A stretch of DNA of 64,000 bases, from positions 18,439-82,438 of the forward strand of contig NZ_FNJM01000015.1 in NCBI RefSeq assembly GCF_900104115.1. The letters run 5' to 3'. The position numbers and the translations under genes were made by a program. Below the pieces are notes generated by a model. The model did no database searches, was not told the DNA's origin, and saw nothing but the letters and a program-made list of their open reading frames with translations. This document shows positions 63,317-64,000 of the stretch, piece by piece. How positions within the stretch are numbered: position 1 is the first letter of the stretch; each line of letters opens with the position of its first letter. The DNA is from Clostridium gasigenes. GTDB lineage: Bacteria; Bacillota; Clostridia; Clostridiales; Clostridiaceae.

Positions 63317-63541
63317 TGTTGTGGGAAATAAATACAAGGGATATAATTAATTTATAAAAGTAGTTGTAAATGGCTGGAAAATAAAATAGTATAAGGTATG
63401 TATAGATAATAATTAGAGGGATAGAAGAAATTCTATTCCTTTAATTGTTTAGATGTTAAAATAATAGTGTAGTATATAATATAGAATATATTATAAGATG
63501 TAAAATGAATTAATATAGTAAAGTTATAAAAATCTAAATAA

Positions 63542-63683
63542 ATGGAGTTGGTTATTATTAATACTGAGAAAGAATTAGCAGTAACATCACTGTTTGCAGA
63601 TTATGAAACGTTAAGGAAAAATAGTGAAGAAAATTATGAATTTATAAATGGAGAAATAATAAAAATGTATTCACCTAGTACTA
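63542..63683 (+). pseudogene. Uma2-family (DUF820) nuclease, 5' fragment cut by IS
   Basis: About 47 codons: TEKELAVTSLFADYETLRK and NYEFINGEIIKMYSPSTM match the N-terminus of Uma2 proteins (Y..L.....YE.I.GEI..M.SPS). The frame is broken where the next element begins. The start is unclear: ATG 63542 lacks an RBS. Confidence 0.65.
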
Positions 63684-64000
63684 TGATATGCTCCCTTTAT
63701 AGTAGACAGTTGAAATAATAAAAACTGTTTATATAGAGGGAGCATTTTATTATGGAAAGAAAAACTAAAATATTGTCAGAAATTAAGATAGAGGTTGTTA
63801 AGGAGTATTTATCAGGAAAAATAAGTGTAGGGCAAATAGCTTATCAACTACAAGTTTCTAGCTTCTCGGTTGAGGAATGGATACGTAAATATAAGGCTTT
63901 TGGAGTGGATGGATTAATAAGTAATAGTAGAAATAAACATTATTCACATGAACTTAAGATTAAAGCAATAACGGATTATATCAACGGTGAAGGTTCTTTA
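63684..64000 (+). mobile_element. IS3-family element, left part (continues beyond window)
   Basis: The left end near 63684 starts TGATATGCTCCC. It folds into a long nested hairpin (ATGCTCCCT with AGGGAGCAT, ACAGTT with AACTGT; 63688-63745), as in IS150-group elements, and leads into orfA. It interrupts a Uma2 gene. The right end is outside the window. Confidence 0.75.
63752..64000 (+). CDS. IS3-family transposase OrfA (3' partial)
   Basis: 83 residues so far, open to the window end. The helix-turn-helix repeated unit IKIEVVKEYLSGKISVGQIA then YQLQVSSFSVEEWIRKYKAF, and a second unit starting HELKIKAITDYINGEGSL, are the paired HTHs of IS150-group OrfA. GAGG-type RBS sits in the hairpin. orfB expected downstream. 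Confidence 0.88.
   Translation, partial: MERKTKILSEIKIEVVKEYLSGKISVGQIAYQLQVSSFSVEEWIRKYKAFGVDGLISNSRNKHYSHELKIKAITDYINGEGSL

Overview
The window is about 64 kb of very AT-rich DNA. Gene density is high, most genes are on the + strand, ribosome binding sites are strong, and intrinsic terminators are plentiful. The eut operon is of the Gram-positive type (EutV/EutW control), alongside T-box and HutP-type RNA control, DUF3867 and clostridial DNA-repair genes. Together these suggest an anaerobic Firmicute, most likely Clostridium sensu stricto. No rRNA, tRNA or CRISPR array was seen.

Region 1 (1-9.4 kb) opens with the tail of a DUF2207-like membrane protein and a small VanZ-like protein. A six-gene exopolysaccharide operon follows: polytopic membrane protein, degenerate GGDEF protein, DUF2334-like protein, BcsA-like GT2 synthase without PilZ, BcsB-like protein and TIM-barrel glycosidase. 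It looks like a cellulose/Pss-type secretion system in which the degenerate GGDEF protein, which keeps an RxxD I-site, would sense c-di-GMP.

Region 2 (9.4-15.2 kb) holds a large wall-anchored tandem 5'-nucleotidase and an NCS2 nucleobase permease, which together suggest extracellular nucleotide scavenging. A long inverted repeat lies between them.

Region 3 (15.3-32.5 kb) is a complete ethanolamine utilization microcompartment locus: eutG, S, P, V, W, A, B, C, L, K-like, E, M, T, pduL, TIGR02536, N, tandem BMC, H and Q. Three leaders carry the paired-hexaloop hairpins recognised by ANTAR proteins such as EutV, each overlapping a terminator: before eutG, before eutS and before eutA. A cobalamin riboswitch follows and controls a DUF4430 protein and an ECF S-component, probably corrinoid uptake for EutBC.

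Region 4 (32.5-38.4 kb) holds a hutP-like gene and then a leader with 17 UAG triplets and a terminator, which precedes a histidine/tryptophan-type ABC transporter. Next come a truncated sialidase-like ORF and a T-box leader before a DAACS-family symporter.

Region 5 (38.4-52.6 kb) is mostly ordinary chromosome. It has an ECF-like sigma factor with a co-transcribed partner, TetR, oleate hydratase, signal peptidase, an FNT channel, ilvE, ridA, a two-gene radical-SAM/DNA-repair pair, an orphan PotD-like lipoprotein, DUF3867 and an ABC-F ATPase. Two tiny ORFs around a strong hairpin and a small repeat family lie between these genes.

Region 6 (52.6-64 kb) is an accessory island. It contains a 97-bp inverted-repeat element, an RHH regulator, a plasmid/phage-like gene broken by two UGA codons, an uncharacterised gene overlapping a TIR-domain gene (a candidate two-gene defence system), and a HIRAN/TPR protein of phage character. 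It also contains an IS66 element, a decayed DUF1016 gene, AbiH, an AbiJ/HEPN-like protein, and a Uma2 gene cut by an IS3-family element that runs off the end.
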